A stretch of 64,000 nt of DNA, from assembly GCA_012845835.1 (NCBI GenBank), contig JABAKD010000007.1, positions 9,034,723 through 9,098,722 of the forward strand, in the 5' to 3' direction. Shown piece by piece: positions 33,371 through 46,300 of the stretch. Under the pieces are notes generated by a model that saw only the letters and a list, made by a program, of their open reading frames with translations, was not told where the DNA came from and ran no database searches. Position numbers and translations under genes: made by a program. This DNA comes from Undaria pinnatifida. Taxonomy: Eukaryota > Sar > Phaeophyceae > Laminariales > Alariaceae. Position 1 is the stretch's first letter; each line of letters starts with the position of its first letter.

Positions 33371-36000
33371 TCTGCGTGGTCGTGGTCGGGCGGAAGTGGT
33401 ACCGTGCGGGCCGGCGGGTCGGCAAGAGTAGGGGTCGCGGCGGCGGGCGGAGCCGGCCGCGGCCGTGGGACTCACGACGGGGTTGTACCTCGTCTGGAAG
33501 ATGGCCGAGGGGCCCCGCCGGGCCCAAATTCATAATCTACAGCGGGGGTACATTACCCGTTGTTGTCGTTGTTCGCCGGCGCGTCGTCGACGACGGAGGG
33601 GCTGGAGTGCCAAGCATGGCGGAGACGGACACAGTCGAACCGGTGGTCGCGGCGGGGGCCGTCTCGTGTAAAGAACGCCGGGATAGATAAGTCGACTGTG
33701 CGATGGACGTCGCTGCAGCCAGGGGTTCTGCGGAACCCGTGCCGCTCTCAATGGGTATGGCAAAAGCCGAAGCGAAAACAGTGTAAGCGGCAGGTGAAAT
33801 CGACTCGCGGCCGGTACAGCCTTCGGTAGTGCGACGGAGGCAGAAACACGAGCAACGAATCTCCCCGGGGAAGCAGAAAGGCCGTCAATCCTTAGACGTG
33901 GCTCGTGTATGCGAAAATCGTGAAACGCGGTAGAGGTGAGAGGGAGCTCACCCAAGGCAGCATGTTCAATGCGGGGCACGAGCCCACCCAAGGCAGTGCT
34001 TTCGGCGAGGGGCTCGAGTCCACCCAAAGCTGTGCTTTCGGTGGGGGGCACGAGCCCACCCAAGACAGTGCTTTCGGCGAGGGCGCGAATCCACCCCAGC
34101 CGAGCCCTGGGATCGGCGAGAAGGGAGCGCGCAGCCCGCGGGTCCGTAGGAGGTAGATACCGCTATCCCCAACGGGGTTGCGGCTTGTCAACCCCACGAG
34201 ATTAAAGTTTGTCAAGCCACTGCGGTTGTACTCCGTAGCAGGCTCTGGAAAATGGGCCAGAAAAATCGGCGATGCCGTTGGTGCTGCCTTTGCGGAACTC
34301 GAGTGTGCGATCGAACGCGGGGACGAACTCAAGCTACCGCTGGATTCGTGCATTGAGGGTCCTCACTTTGCCAATGCTCGCCTGTGTCTTGTGGCCGGAG
34401 GATATGCGGAACTTTGTTCCCCACAGTACCCTCGAAGGCGTTTGGGAGCCCAAACAATGCTGCCGGTCCCCAAGTCTAGAGGAGTCCAGTGCCTCTCCGA
34501 GTCGAGCGTTGCTCGACTGATATACGCGATTTTCATAGTGAACAAAACGTCGTCCAGCGTCACAGTACCCTTGACGAAACAGGGGCCGTGTTCTGACAGC
34601 GCAAGGTCTGCCGACGCCAGAAGCTATTTCCAAACATCTACGGCTTACAATTGGTCAACGCGCCCGAGAAATAGGTAGGAAACGCCAAAGGAGAACCTTT
34701 GCGAGTGCTGGCCGCTGTTACCGGCTCGGCCGCGGCGCGGACGAGATTTCTTGGTTCTTTCATTCGCAGTGCAGGTGTGGAACCGACTAGGGGAGGCCGG
34801 GTGCGCCGACCCGGTCTCATTGTCGAGAATAGCTTCGCGAACGGCAGAAAGTGCCTCACCGAGCACGTTTTTCCTCTCCCCTTGCATGGGTTGTTGGCCC
34901 TGGGACCATCCGCCCGGAGACCAATGCCCCACACTAGGTCCAGAGGGTTGGCTTCAGCCAGAAGCTTTTTGTCAGAGCTCAGAAGATGATTTTTTTATGG
35001 CTGGATTCTGCGTGAATTGGCGTAGGTGTTAGATAACACGGCGTTTTGCTTCTCCTTGTCCCCAACACCGGAGTCAAAGTTGCGCACGCCTCGACCGATG
35101 CGTTTGCGTGTGCTTGGACTAGGCGACGACTTGATGAGCCCCACTTCTCGATGGTCCTGGAAAGGCCTGGTCTTTTCGAGCATCATGTATTGCGCCGCGC
35201 AAGAATATGGCACGTCGTCCACGGCAAACGACGAAGGGGACCACGGTGCAAAACAGGATGGGGGCTGCCAGAATAACACCACTGTGTCTGTGGAGTATTT
35301 GAGAGAAGGGTCAAAAGCCGTGTTGGAATTTGGGCCTGCAATGTCCCCGTCCGGGAACACCAGGCGTCGGGAGCACGACGTGAATCCGAACCCGTGTTAT
35401 CTAGCCTCGGGTCTTTCTTCGCTCGTTGGCGGAAAAGCGCGAGAATCCGCTCTAACTGCGCCCGGAAAAAGGCAAAACCCGACGGTGCCAACCCGTCGGT
35501 AGCCTCGTTGGGCATTTGTGGGTCCGCAATATCTCTTCTGGGAACACCAGTCCTCGGCTCTTTGGGCCTGAAGTGTCCCCTTGCGGGAGCACCAGGCCTC
35601 GGGAGCAAGATGCGAGTCCGAACCCGGGGTTTTTCGCCTCGAGTCCTCCTCACTCGCTGCCGGAAACTCGCAAGAAGCCGAACCTCGCTGCACCCGAAAA
35701 CGAGTCCAACACCGACGGTTCCAACCCGTCGGTAGCCTCGTTGGGCATTTGGGTCTGCAATGTCCCCCTCTGGGAACACCAGTCCTCGGCTCTTTGGGCC
35801 TGTAGTGTCCCCCTCAGGAACACCAGGCCTCGGGAGCTCGACGCGCGTCCGAACTCACGGTTTCTCGCGTCGTGGCCTCTTCAGTATTTGGCGTATAATC
35901 GCAAGAAAACTGTTCTAACTGCGCCCGAAGGGGCAGGGGCTCTGAGCTGTTTCTGCTTGACGAGAGGCGCAATTCTTCTGTAAATTTCGGGAATAGCGTC
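33371..36000. other. Linker region of the nested retroelements, with tandem repeats
   Basis: No RT domain is readable. At 33945-34095 a 36-base unit ('gagcccacccaaggcagtgc' and 'tttcggcgaggg') occurs about four times. At 35330-35960 a ~210-bp unit ('ctgcaatgtccccgtccggg', 'gaacaccaggc.tcgggagc', 'ccaacccgtcggtagcctcg') occurs three times; the matching place in the second copy (about 43500-43710) has one. Open frames in this stretch come from GC-rich composition. Confidence 0.5.
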
Positions 36001-36007
36001 CAGCTGG

Positions 36008-39000
36008 TCAGGCTGGAGGCCGTGGAGTCACCACTGACCCGTCGCGCAGTGTCGGATCTTCTTCTTGTGCCACTGGGGCAGACGTAGCCTGAAACACGTG
36101 GGTTAGCGTGTTGAAAGACGAAGCAGGGTCCGTAGACCCTGTGGGCGACTTCTGGAGCAGGGCTCGGGGAAATGGCAATAATGGTTTTATCCGAGGCGGC
36201 TCTTTTCCGTTATGCCTCTTGGAGAAGGGAGACGAGGTAGCTAATCTTGTCGACTCCTCCTTGATGGAAAAAAAGACCGAGCGCCCGCTGTTATCGCGAG
36301 CAAACACCGGATCGAGCATCGCAAAAGATCTCGGTGTTTTAGTGTTGGCCTTTCCACACCTCAAATCGACCGCCACCTGGTGGTCAGAAAAAAGTGTTTC
36401 CGTCCCACACCTTAAACCGACCGCCACCGCCTGGTCAGGGAGAGGGGGGATGAACACATACGCTAAAAAGGCGACGCGCCGTCATCGCAGCTATATTGTT
36501 GCGCGACGCGTGCCTGGGGGGGAAGCGCGCAAAGCGCAGGCTCCCGTGCCATGGTTGATAGGGGCGGCGTTTGGAGCGCGTACCCCCATTGCTGAGTGTA
36601 TGCCGCGGCTGAGGGAAACGGCGCTGGAAGCGCGGTTCTCGTCGCTGAACTCAGACTATGACCGAGGGAAACGTCGCTGGAAGCGCGCGTTTTCGCCGTC
36701 AAAAAAAAAGGAAGAAAAAAAAATACTTGGCTGGAGGACACCACGCTTGAAGCGCTAGTTTCCGCCGCCGGTACTACGCCGTGAGAATCGTCCGCAGACG
36801 GCGTAGGAGCCCGTGGGCTCTTGACAGAGGCCATCTGTGCTGCGTTACTGGACAGGATAGCAACAGAACACGAACATCTTTGAAAGCAAAATAGGTACCC
36901 CCCGACAGTGTTGTCGACGGTGCCGTACCGCCGTCGAGCTGTCGATTGACGTTACGGAATATGCCAGGGTGGCGCGCGAGTGAATTTTCGCCCGGGTTGT
37001 GGGCGGCTCCAAAGCGCATTCAAGGAGCAGGAGCGGGGGCAGAAGAGGCGGGCGAGCGCAGGATACCACCATGGTGGTCCGACGTGTATGTGGTATCGTT
37101 GTGACAGCTTACCTGGCCCTGATCCTGAATGATGGCGACGATTGACCTGAAAGATGGCGACGATTTTCTTGTGGTTGTTCGGGCGAGACGATTTGTCGTC
37201 TGGGCGGTAGCAGACCATGCGTGTTTGTCAACGTCGGAGTGCGTCATCGTCGCCAAGTTGGCCAAATTCAGGGTTCAAGCAGCCACTCGCAGTAATGAAA
37301 GGATGCCTACAATGCGTGAAGGAATGGTTGTCTTCGTGGCAGTTGAGGCAAAGCCCCCGGTTTTCTCGGAGGGCATCAGCGCGAAGTGAAAGGAGGCCGC
37401 TCAAAAGGGGAGGGTCGTCTGTCTTAAACGAGGCCTGAACGGTGAAAACGTCTGCATAATGATGCCATTCTAGTGGCCAGCAGTTTGATGTGTGGTCAAG
37501 CCGAGGGTTAGATGAATCATCGATGGGCATGACAGTTGAATGATGGCTCGATCCCGTCTGCCACGAAAGCGACTGGGAGGGCACTCGGCCCTGGCCGCGC
37601 CCATGATCGGCGGGCCGGGGCCCCGACGGGGCGGGTGACCGCGTTTCCGTCGAAGAAACAGGGAGAGAAAAAAAAAGTTTCGCCGTTGACGGCAGGTGTC
37701 TTATTAGTCACTAAAAGCCCGCCACATAACATCCAACGAGGCGTATGGCCGCGGGTCCGATGCCTTCGAACCAGGGTACAACGCAGGCAGGAGAGCCGGA
37801 AATTGTTTATTCGCCGCCACCCGAACCACCTCCAACACCACATCCGTCCCCGGAGACAAAACACGCTCACTCCCCGTAGCGGTCGGCACAAGTACACGAA
37901 ACTCCCCACTAAAATCAGAAAAAGGCATGCCGTTACACATTCCAAAAATATGCAACTTAGTGTAGCCCTCCTCCGTGTCAACCTCGTCGAAGTGCGTCAT
38001 CAACAGACGCAACAGGAGGGTGAAAGCCTCAGGCGCAAATGCTCCTCTTGCCATGGCTCTTGCAACCTCTTGCCTGTTACCACGGCCGCCTCGCTGTGGT
38101 CTATGCTCGAGGACGAAGACGAGCGGGAGGAGGTTGACGAGCCGTCCCACGCTGGACGTCCTCCCGCGCCATTCCTCCGCCCTCCGTTGCCTCCGCCAGA
38201 ACTGCGGCCTATTGCCCCGGTTGTTGGACCAAAGTTGCCCCCTCGGCGGTGCCCTCAGCCACACCAGCACCCGATGCGCCTCCCCCGCCTCCACCACCGC
38301 TGTCACCCGCGCGGTGGTGGTGGTGGTCGCCACCCCCACCATTTTTGCCGCCACCCCCACGGTTGCGGTCCCCGCGGTCGCGACTGTCGCTGCGTCGCTG
38401 TTTCCCCCGGTTTCGTTCTGCCAACTCTTCCTCCGGGGTTCGGCCAAAAGACAGGGTCGGGGTCCTCGTCGTGGGCTATCAGCAGGGCCTTGACGAGGCC
38501 AAGGGCCGGGGCGGCTCTCGTCTGTCTAACATAGGGCGTACAATCCACGTGAGTCCAGGCCGCTTCCAATGCAAGGACGTCTGCGTGCCATCACGCCAGC
38601 CTCTCTGACGAGCGGAGGGCGCAGGCCGTTTCCACCACCGCGGTCGCCAACGCTGAGGAGAAGTCTACCCTCGGTGCAGACGCCACGCACGCGACGATGC
38701 CCTTGAATAAGGCGTCGTTCCCGGGTCGTAGTCGCTGGGATGCGACACCCTGCGGGCGCGACGAAGGCAGGGGGCCGCGGTAGCTCCCGCCGCAGCCGAC
38801 GCAACTGATTGGGCGAGGGCTTGTAGCGCCCTCTTCGTTACCAGGGACGCCTCCCGCGCAGCGGTGTTCGTCTGCTCGATATATTCGTCAAACCGACGTC
38901 GGCATGCTATCGTCTGGTTGGCGTCGTCGAGCGCCCGCTGGGCCCGCGCCGCCGCGTATGCCAAGTTCAAGGGGGCGGCATGGGCGCCCCGGTCCCGGGA

Positions 39001-39175
39001 GCTCTGGAGGTGGCGCTCTGTCGAGCGCGGAGAGCCCAGGTGGCGGCGGTGGTGCCCTGTCGAGCGCGGGAGGGGCAGCTGGTGGCGCTCCCCCGGGGCT
39101 GGCGAGAGCTGGCGTCGAGACGCCCCCAAGTCCGGTGGGGGTTGGTCCGTCTTTTTCTCTGCGCGATTCCTTAAC
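36008..39175 (-). pseudogene. Retrotransposon gag, copy I
   Basis: Minus-strand reading: an Ala/Arg-rich helical N-terminus with NLAYAAARAQRALDDANQTI, a segment up to RIAHDE-type sequence, then an RGG/His-rich low-complexity stretch (about 38400-38250). Next comes a capsid-like part with GEFRVLVPTATGSERVLSPG and WRAFSD (about 37880-37700). The zinc knuckle at 37309-37350 is a canonical C-x2-C-x4-H-x4-C (CLNCHEDNHSFTHC). A Ser/Ala-rich repeat tail follows. Frames change several times between these parts, so the gene is dead. Homology with copy II (43395-47053) covers the whole length in the same order. The 5' side stops at the right 'gacggta' array. Confidence 0.7.
37309..37350 (-). other. CCHC zinc knuckle of gag copy I
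   Basis: C-x2-C-x4-H-x4-C with all ligands present; it binds RNA in Gag proteins. Confidence 0.85.
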
Positions 39176-39179
39176 ATAC

Positions 39180-39345
39180 AGTTGCCGGGATTTATTTGCC
39201 GGTAAACGGTTAAACATAAATCTGACGGTAATTCCGTCTGACGGTAATAAATGTGACGGTAGTTTCTTGACGGTAGACGGTATTTCATTTTTTCGGCGGT
39301 AACGCCCTCTTGGCGGTAGACGGTAACCCGAGAATATGCCGGTAA
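39180..39345 (+). repeat. 'gacggta' array, right
   Basis: It is the same units in the same orientation as 28613-28945, ending 'cggcggtaacgccctcttgg' and 'gagaatatgccggtaag'. It is shorter and followed by the right terminal repeat. Confidence 0.7.
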
Positions 39346-39417
39346 GCGGCGGAAAACCGGGACCGTCAGACCGGGCGGTAAAAACAACGACGGGTAGAGT
39401 ACCGAACACCACCCTGA

Positions 39418-39545
39418 AAAAAAACATGTTGTAAAACAAGAAAATGGCATCCTCAAGATTTTTGGGGGCAAAGAAGGCCAGTCATTCACAAAACACCTTT
39501 TAGCAAAAAAAAATACCTCTAGCGCAGCACGGGCCGCCAACCATT
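39418..39545 (+). mobile_element. MITE-A, right half, continuing from 28580
   Basis: It reads 'caagaaaatggcatcctcaa', 'gatttttggg', 'ggccagtcattca', 'acaccttttagc' and 'acctctagcgcagcacgg', the MITE-A order from the middle to the right end. Confidence 0.55.
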
Positions 39546-39661
39546 TGGCAAAAGGACGCTGCATGTTTTGTGAGTGTTTGAGCGTTATATTATCTCTATA
39601 GTATGCAGTCACGCTGCGATACGGATAATTTAGAGGTCGGGTCGAGACCCAAAAAACTGAC

Positions 39662-39690
39662 TAATATATATATATATATATATATATATG
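39662..39690. repeat. (TA)n microsatellite
   Basis: About 14 TA units. Confidence 0.95.
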
Positions 39691-39939
39691 CTACCAGGTT
39701 CCACTCAATCTCGAGGTATCTGCGTTGTTTGTTTTATACGGTAGCTTCCAGCGTTAATCAGCACACGGTCGCCAATCGGCGGGTGGGCGTGCCATTAGTT
39801 TACCAATAACCTCATCTCCTTTTGTGGATCATAATTTGCACCGACTGACAGCTGTTGTATGCACTACACACTACTATTCGAGTCTGAGGTAAACCAACAG
39901 CATCATGTTCAGCTCAGGCGCAAACCACCAAACCAACCA

Positions 39940-39980
39940 ACCGACAACGACGACGACGACGAGCGAGCGAGCGAGCGAAG
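39940..39980 (+). repeat. (GAC)n and (GAGC)n microsatellites
   Basis: 'gacgacgacgacgac' passes directly into 'gagcgagcgagcgagc'. Confidence 0.9.
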
Positions 39981-40009
39981 CGATAACACAAAGGGGTACA
40001 TACACACGG

Positions 40010-40130
40010 TATGCCACTTTTTGGCTAAAACATTTCTGTGAGTCATGACGGGTGGATCTCTTTTAACCCAAAACCGTTGGAAACTTCGCTTTTTTGTTCG
40101 ACATGGGGTCCCAGATGGACGCATGCCGCG
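40010..40130 (-). mobile_element. MITE-A fragment, reverse
   Basis: 'ccactttttggctaaaacat', 'ttttaacccaaaaccgttgg' and 'catggggtcc' appear in reverse family order. A forward end ('gacgcgtgctacgatagagg') starts at 40157. Confidence 0.45.
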
Positions 40131-40195
40131 CCGGTGCGAGGTGCAGCAACCATTTGACGCGTGCTACGATAGAGGTTCGTAGCAGACGAAGGCGA

Positions 40196-40790
40196 CGGTC
40201 GGGGGGGGCTACCCCCAATCGCTCACTACACCGGGTCTAAAGCTACTACATACCCGCACGAGTGACTCTGCACCTCTCACCCCGACGAAACGACTTTAAT
40301 ACACAATGTGCGTAGCGCAGCGTGGCTATTACTATTGCGTTGCGGATTCACGTCGCTAGATTAAAATAGCACCCACGAGCATAAGACCGTAAAAGGGACA
40401 GGGGGAGTGTCACTCACGCGGGTAACTCCGTGGCACTGAAAACAAATCCCAAAAAACAACGTAACCCCTCTATCGTAGCCTGGGTCAGTCACTTTTTGCC
40501 CCAGTGAAAGATCACGGCCACGGCAAGGGCGTGCCCACGATTTTCAACACGGATCTGAGCCACTCGCACTAGTGGCTTTGTACCCTCGCTCGCTGACAAA
40601 AAAAGACACGTTTTGGCGATTGTTTGGCGCAAGCGTTTAGGTAACCATCCCGTTACGGATGCATGTTTGAGCAGAAACAGGGGGGTCACTCGCAGCCACA
40701 GCGACCCCAAGCCGCTGCAAAAACAAGGCTCTGAAAAGGGACCCGCCCTACCCCCCGTAGCATTGTTGGTCGAAAGCGGTGTATTCTGAA
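40196..40790. mobile_element. One or two MITE-B-like elements
   Basis: 'ctatcgtagcctgggtcagt' at 40465-40490 is a MITE-B end. Palindrome relatives such as 'gtcactcacgcgggtaac', 'ccactcgcactagtggc' and 'ggtcactcgcagccacagcgacc' are spread through the stretch. 'gccctaccccccgtagca' at 40748-40765 looks like a right end. Exact borders are unclear. Confidence 0.4.
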
Positions 40791-40831
40791 TGGTGCGGCT
40801 TCTCATCTGATATTCTCCCACAATTTTTTTT

Positions 40832-41151
40832 GACGCGTGATATGATAGAGGGTGAACCACGGTTTTTTCTTGATACTGCTCCTCAATTTGGGAACTCTTA
40901 AAGACCTCTTCCCCCCCAAAAACTGATTTGTGGATAAAAATAAAACTGCTACACAATCGTACTTACTGCCATACGAAAACGGACCCCATGGCCTCGGTAC
41001 ACGACCATAGAATCGTATATATATGGGAAGAAAAAAAAAATGACGTATTTTCTGACGATTTTGGGTTAATTGAGAAGAGCCCCGTGATTCAGACGAGAAG
41101 CCATATTTCAGACGAAACGTGCTCTACCTCTGTCGCAGCCCTTCTCGCGTC
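40832..41151 (+). mobile_element. MITE-A, near full length (320 bp)
   Basis: It runs from GACGCGTGATATGATAGAGG to 'ctctgtcgcagcccttctcgcgtc'-type sequence, with 'cctcaatttgggaactctta', 'cccaaaaactgatttgtgga', 'ccccatggcct', 'tgacgattttgggtta' and 'ttcagacgaaacgtgct' inside. Confidence 0.7.
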
Positions 41152-41159
41152 GATCGTCG

Positions 41160-42640
41160 GAAGTTCGCTCTGGTTTTGCATGACTTTTCGTTATGTTTTT
41201 ATCTTGTAGGGCATGGGATTTGTTCACTTGGGTGTATGCACAAGTAGCGCGCGCGGGGGGGGGGGGGGGTTCCCTCCAGAGGGCTCCAATTTTCTTTCTT
41301 GGCGGGAGGTTTAAGAAGGATCTTCAAGCGGAGAACCTCCCTCGAAAAAAAAAACAATCGTTTTCAGTGCACCTCTGCCGTATAGCATGCGCCTTCTGGC
41401 TTTTTCGCCTTTTTTTGGCTTTTAATTTTTCGTTTCCGACTGATGAAAATCGTCGGGATATAACAATTACACTCTTGTTTCGCAACATGAACACGTTGTT
41501 TGGCCATCGGGTTGCATGTTCAGCTTATCCAATAAAATAGGGGGCGGTGTTTGTAGGTGCGGTGAGGTGAAGAGTGTGTGGATAGCTCTCTCCCCAAGTG
41601 AGGCAAGCCTGACAAAGAAAAAAGGCGAAGCCCGCGCGCGTGTGTGTGTCTACAGCAGGTCGTGGACGGACGTGTTCATCGGGTTGCACTGTCGGTTTGA
41701 TCGACGATCCCAGTTTTGCCTCAGAGGTGTATAGACCTCATCAAGCGAGGAAACCTCAGAGAGAGAACAACAAAAAAATTGGTGCGCCTCTGCCGCAGGC
41801 GTGTGTCCGACACGCCAATAATCAGCAGATGGGTACATGGTACGCGCCGACCGTTACTATTTCACTCGCTGGTATTTAGCTTCCAGTGTAGTATTCAAAA
41901 TCGCCGCCAAAAATTGGCGGATGTATATATGTGCATGTCAAAATGTGTTGACCATTATCACCTCGACGTAGAGTAATATATTGCGCTGTAAAGTACTAGC
42001 AGGACCCGACCAAGGTACGAACGACACAGTAGTAGTATCGTACTGGTATTTATGGATCTGAGTCGGCACGACTTAAGTCACCGACTAGTTGCTATTCGGA
42101 CTGGTAGCCAGTCGTTTTCCGAGGGTGCCGACTATCCGACTCATTGGGTTTCCATACTTGTAGGACGGCTTATTCTATGCGGGATAAGATTTTTTCTCCG
42201 CTAATCGCCGCGGGCATTTGGCAAGTGCATCTCAAACGGTCGCAGCCTCCTGTTTCTGCGTTGGATGACGTGCAGATAATGTCCGCACTCTTGAGAGATG
42301 GTGTGTGTCGTTAAAAGCAGCACTTGAGGGTCGATTCTTCTCAACAAAAAAGTATGAACTCGGATGTACGAAAAACGCCATTCAAATTGTCCTGAACCGA
42401 CTTGCCAACTAAGTCAGCTATTAATAGTCGGTTTTGCAACGCTCGCCGAGTGATTTAGCTCTATTATTCGTGTAAAATCCTGCGGCCGCCCTGCTGACAA
42501 CCCTTCCCATCAAAATCAACCAACGCCAAAAAAATGCGGATGGATACACCGACACGTTCTACGTTACGGTGCAGGCGCACATCAGGCCACATTTTCCTGG
42601 ACATCCACTCGCCTGAGGGGCTCTATACCTCAACCCCCCA
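41160..42640. other. Gene-poor stretch with MITE-A scraps
   Basis: 'gcacctctgccgtatagcatgc' near 41380 and 'ggtgcgcctctgccgcag' near 41785 are MITE-A right ends. There is a poly-G run at about 41256-41270. 41930-42010 and 48240-48320 share 'atatgc/gtgcatgtc..tgtt.accatta' words. No gene is recognised. Confidence 0.35.
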
Positions 42641-42818
42641 AAAAGCTGATTATAGACGACTGCTAAGATAGAGGTAGAGCACGTTCTGGCACGACTTTTT
42701 TTTTCCGAGTTTCGGGACACTCCTTAGCTCAAAATCGCCGGAATATCATTACGTTTTGGCATATTTTTTGGTCCCTTTTTCTTTTTCTACCGAATTAGGG
42801 CATGAGATTTTCAAGGTA

Positions 42819-43115
42819 GATGCGTGGTACGATAGTGTGCACCACTTCTTCTTTTTTTTCTGAGGTTTTCCTCAATTTGGGAGCTGTTAAGACCTATCCC
42901 AAAAACTGATTTTCAAGACAAACAGATAACACTGCTATGTACACACCGGGTGAAAAATCCCATGGCCGAGCCTAGGTACACCACGACAATCATCACGCAA
43001 AATAACGGCCTGTTATTTACTTTTTTTCCGACGACGTTGGGTTAAAGGAGCGCCGTCATTCAGAAACCATTTTCGTCAAAAAAAAAAAAGGTACACCTCT
43101 ATCGTAGCACGCGTC
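42819..43115 (+). mobile_element. MITE-A, near full length (297 bp)
   Basis: It runs from 'gatgcgtggtacgatagtgt' to 'cctctatcgtagcacgcgtc', with all internal hallmarks ('cctcaatttgggagct', 'cccaaaaactgatt', 'atcccatggcc', 'ccgacgacgttgggttaaagg', 'gtcattcagaaacc'). Confidence 0.75.
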
Positions 43116-43394
43116 AATTTCGTTTTTTTTCTCAAAATCTGTTTTCGGGTTGAGAAGGGCGTGTCTCGAGCTCCAAAAGTTAGGAACCTCAGGAAAAAAA
43201 GCGGGTACGCGCAACCTCTACCTACCGTGTCAGCAGGTGTCGTTTTTTACTCAACTGGTGGTGCAACTCGATGGACAGATCCGTGGTGTGGGCTACATAT
43301 TCATTACCCGGAAAAAAAATGCGTTATTTAGATTGTTGCCAAGAACACAAACGGCATGATTTCGACGATTTTGGGATAAGCTAAGGGGCCTAGC

Positions 43395-46300
43395 CGTTCA
43401 TATTAAGGTACGGCCTTGAAAGACGGCGATTGCCAGAACAGCACCACTTTGTCTGTGGAGTATTCGTGAGAAGGGTCAAACGTCGACGGTGCCAACTCGT
43501 CGGAGGCCGTGTTAGGGATATGGGCCTTCGATGTCCCCGTTTGGGAACACCAGTTCTCGGCACTTTGGGCCGGTAGCCGCGTCCCCGTCTGGGAACGCCC
43601 GGCCGCGGTAGCACGGCGCGAGTCCGAACCCACGGGTGTTTGCGTCTTGGCATTGTCGCTCTTCGGCGTAAACTCGCAAGAAACTGCTCTCGATGCGCCC
43701 GAAGGGGCATGGGGCTCTGAGCTGTGTCTGCCGAGAGGCGCGATTCTTCCGCAAATTCACGGGAATAGCGTCCAGCTGATCAAGCTGGAGGCCGTGGCGT
43801 CACCGCTGGCCCGTCGGACAGATTTGTCGGATCTTATTCCAGTACCACTGGGGCAGACGTAGCCTGAAGCACGTGGGTTAGCGTGCTAAAAGACGAAGCA
43901 GGGCCCGTAGACTCTGTGGGCGTGTTCTTGAGCGGGGCTTGGGCAGGTGGCAATGTTTATTTTTTACCCGAGGAGGCTCTTTTCCGTCAGGACTCTTGGA
44001 GAAGAGGGAGACGAGGAAACTAATCTTGTCGACTCCTACTTGATGGAAAAAAGGACAGAGCGCCAGCTACTATCGCGAGCAAACACGGGATCGAGCCTCT
44101 CAAAAGATCTCGGTGTTTTAGTGTTGGCCTTTCCACACCTCAAACCGACCGCCACCTTGTTGCCAAAAAAAGTGTTTTGAGGGTCGGCCGTCCTACACAC
44201 CTCAAACCGACCGCTACCGCTTGGTCAGGGAGGGGGGGGGGATGAACACGTTTGCCTAAAATGGCGACGCGCCGTCATCGCAGCTGTATTACTGCGCGAC
44301 GCATGCCTGGGGGGAGCGCGCAAATCGCAAACTCCCGTGCCATGGTTGATGGGGGCGGCATTTGGAGCACGTACACTCATTGCCGAGTTTATGCCGCGGC
44401 TGACGGGAACGGCGCTGGAAGCGCGGGTTCCCGTCGCGTAACTCAGACCATGACCGAGGGGAACGTCGCTGGAAGCGTGCATTCTCGCCGTTGAAAACAT
44501 TACCTGGCTGAGGTGAACCATGCTCGAAGCGTCAGTTCTCGCCGCCGGCACTAATCGTCAACAGACGGCGTAGGAGCCAATGGGCTCTCCATCACAGAGG
44601 CAATTTGTGCTGGGTTATTGGACAGGCTAGCAACAGGTACACGAGCACCTTTGGAAACCAAAAGAGGTGTCCCTGGTACAGTGCCGTCGGCAGACGGGCC
44701 GGTTGTGCCGTTCTGCCGTCGCGCTGTCAGTAGTCCGTGCGAAGGGCACCCCGTTGGCGCGCGTTGGAGTTCTCGCCCGGATTGTGGGTTGCTCCGAATC
44801 GCTTCCCGGAGCAGTCGCGGGAGCCGAAGAGGCGGGCGAGGGTGGGACACCACCATGTTGCCCAGGCGTGTATGGGCTGTTGTGGTTACCACCGTGGCTG
44901 TGGTTACCAAAGTGATTGTTTACCTGACCCTGGTCTTGGTGGTGCCCTCGCGATTTTTGGTTTAAACTGTTTCGGCGGGTTTTTGTTGTGGGTACATGCG
45001 AACGAGAAGACTTTCCGTCTCGTCGGTAGCAAGTCATCATACGTGCTTGCCACCGTCTGTAAGCGTCGCCGTCGCCGAGTTGGCCGAGCTCAGGGTTTAT
45101 ACAGCCGCTCGGGTTGATAAACGGATGCCTACAGTTGCGAATGGAGTGTGTTTCTTCGTCGCAGTTTAGGCAGTGTCCCCGGTTTTCTCGGAGGGCAGCC
45201 ACGCGGGCGGAGGGCGTGAGGAGGCCGCTCCAGAGGGGGGGTGGTCGGTCATAAACGAGGTGCTAACAGCGAAATCTTCTGCATAACGATGTTCTTCTAG
45301 CGGCCAGCAATTGGGCATTTTGTCAAGCCAAATAGTCGGTGGAATCAGTAACTGACATAACAATCGAAGTATGGCTCGATCCCGTCTGCCAAGGGGGCGA
45401 CTGGGACGGCACTCGGCCGTGCCACGCCCATTACCGGCGGACCGGGGCCCCGACGGGGCGGATGACCGCGCTCCCGTCTAAGAAGCAGGTAGAGAAAAAT
45501 GTTTTCCGCCGTTGACGGCAGGTGTCTTATTGTGCGCCAAGTCACTAAAAGCTCTCCACATAGCATCTACCGAGGCGAACGGCCGCGGGTCCGTTGCATT
45601 CGAACCAGGGTACAACATAGGCATGGGTGTCGAAAACTGCTCATTGACCGCCATCCGAACCACCTTCAACACCACATCCGTCCCCGGAGACAAAACACGC
45701 TCACTCCCCGCCGTAGCGGTGGACACAAGTACGCGGAATTCCGGACTGAAATCAGAAAAAGGCGTGCTGGTTACGCATTCCAAAATTAGGCAACTTAGCA
45801 TAGCCCTCCCCTGTGTCGACCCGGTCAAAGTGCTTCACGAGCAGGCGTAGCAAAAAGGGAAAAAACCTCAGGCCCAGATGCTCATCCTGCCATAGCTCGT
45901 GACACTTCTTTCCTGCTACCACACGGCCACCTCGCCGTGGTCCGTGCTAGAGGCCGGAGACGAGCGGGAGGAGGAATTGACGAGCCGTCCCACGCTGAAC
46001 GTCTTCTCGCGCCGTTCCTCCGCCCTCAATTGCCTCCGCCAGAGCTGCGACCACTGCCCCGGTTTCTTGTTGAGACCAAAGTTGCCCCCTCGGCGGCGCC
46101 CTGAGCCACCACCAGCACCGGACGCGCTTCCCTCGCCTCCACCACCGCTACCACCCCCGCGGCGGTGGTGGTGGTCCCCACCCCCACCATTTTTTTCGCC
46201 ACCCCCGGAACCACCACCCGCACGGGTACGATCCCCGCGGTCGCGACTGTCGCTGCGTCGCTGTTTCCCCCGGGTGCGTTCCGCCAACTCTTTTTGCGGG

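Larger units (their letters stand above)
28581..39417. mobile_element. 10.8-kb unit with 15-bp terminal inverted repeats (element D)
   Basis: The left end is TCAGGGTGGTGTTCG (28581-28595) and the right end its exact reverse complement (39403-39417). The flanks on both sides are halves of one MITE-A copy, and an A6 run stands at both junctions, compatible with a target duplication. Subterminal arrays of 'gacggta/cggcggtaa' lie inside both ends. No transposase was recognised. The interior holds retrotransposon gag, integrase and a leader in both orientations, so this is a nested composite or an element that has taken up retrotransposon DNA. Confidence 0.5.

Noticed and set aside
37536..38534. 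332-residue plus-strand frame
   Set aside because: It is antisense to gag copy I; composition follows the GC-rich RGG/His region and there is no domain.
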